Source of the DNA: an uncultured Robiginitomaculum sp. | Lineage (GTDB): Bacteria > Pseudomonadota > Alphaproteobacteria > Caulobacterales > Maricaulaceae | DNA: 5,974 bases | Reading direction: 5' to 3' | Assembly (NCBI GenBank): GCA_938003555.1 | Contig: CALKXN010000201.1 | Location: forward strand, 1-5,974 | Shown here: positions 5,843 to 5,974 of the stretch, one piece after another | Layout of the letters: each line of letters starts with the position of its first letter | Numbering within the stretch: the first letter of the stretch is position 1 | Translations under genes and position numbers: made by a program | Notes under the pieces: model-generated | What the model saw: the letters and a program-made list of their open reading frames with translations, nothing else | Databases searched by the model: none | What the model was told of the DNA's origin: nothing

Positions 5843-5974
5843 GTGTTAATCGTCCACCATTTGAATAATTCCCGCTCGCAACGTATTTTATGGCTACTCG
5901 AAGAACTCGGCGTCGAATATGACGTTCGCCGCTATGAACGCGACCCGGATACCAACCGCGCCCCCGCAGAGCTT
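5843..5974 (+). CDS. Glutathione S-transferase, N-terminal part (runs off the window)
   Basis: The first 44 codons give MLIVHHLNNSRSQRILWLLE and then ELGVEYDVRRYERDP, the start of a thioredoxin-fold GST N-terminal domain (beta strand, SRS-x-R turn, helix, then ELGVEY into the second strand). Ser10 or Ser12 is the likely glutathione-activating residue in this turn. The product would be cytoplasmic and conjugate or reduce substrates with glutathione; the class cannot be set from this much. The start is GTG, supported by GGAG upstream. It begins 15 bases after the DUF6702 stop, so read-through from that gene is likely. The C-terminal helical domain is outside the window. Confidence 0.85.
   Translation, partial: MLIVHHLNNSRSQRILWLLEELGVEYDVRRYERDPDTNRAPAEL

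Overview
The window reads as part of a bacterial chromosome, most likely from a marine-type alphaproteobacterium of moderate GC content (my estimate is near 50%). The assignment is inferred from the gene set: a proteobacterial-style DUF6702 protein with a Tat signal next to an M1 peptidase, followed by a glutathione S-transferase. It also fits the presence of GANTC sites, the CcrM target of alphaproteobacteria, but no marker gene proves it. All supported genes lie on the + strand.

Layout from left to right: the last codons of an unidentified gene (to 62); a GT10 alpha-1,3-fucosyltransferase-like gene (83-1141), presumably for surface polysaccharide; a 196-bp gap holding the first copy of a direct repeat (1170-1215); a LACTB/class C beta-lactamase-fold serine hydrolase (1338-2593) broken by a one-base frameshift near 1630; the second repeat copy (2653-2699); a large exported M1-family metallopeptidase (2761-5274); a strong hairpin (5286-5314); a Tat-exported DUF6702 protein (5324-5827); and the first 44 codons of a glutathione S-transferase with a GTG start (5843 to the window end).

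The M1 peptidase and the DUF6702 protein form the functional core. Both carry export signals, and from general knowledge of these families they often sit side by side, so a shared envelope role is plausible but unproven. The M1 protein keeps the HE pair and the downstream Glu of HExxH-X18-E, but the second zinc His is replaced by Gln (HEVGQ). The serine hydrolase looks like a recent pseudogene, or is expressed from an internal start, and is bracketed by the two repeat copies.

The main points for follow-up are the repeat, which precedes two consecutive genes and carries a conserved GANTC site and a conserved short-ORF start; the HEVGQ substitution; and the frameshift coinciding with an internal SD-ATG. 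No RNA gene, insertion sequence, CRISPR array or clear novel defence-type system is visible. No stretch longer than 300 bases lacks a gene.
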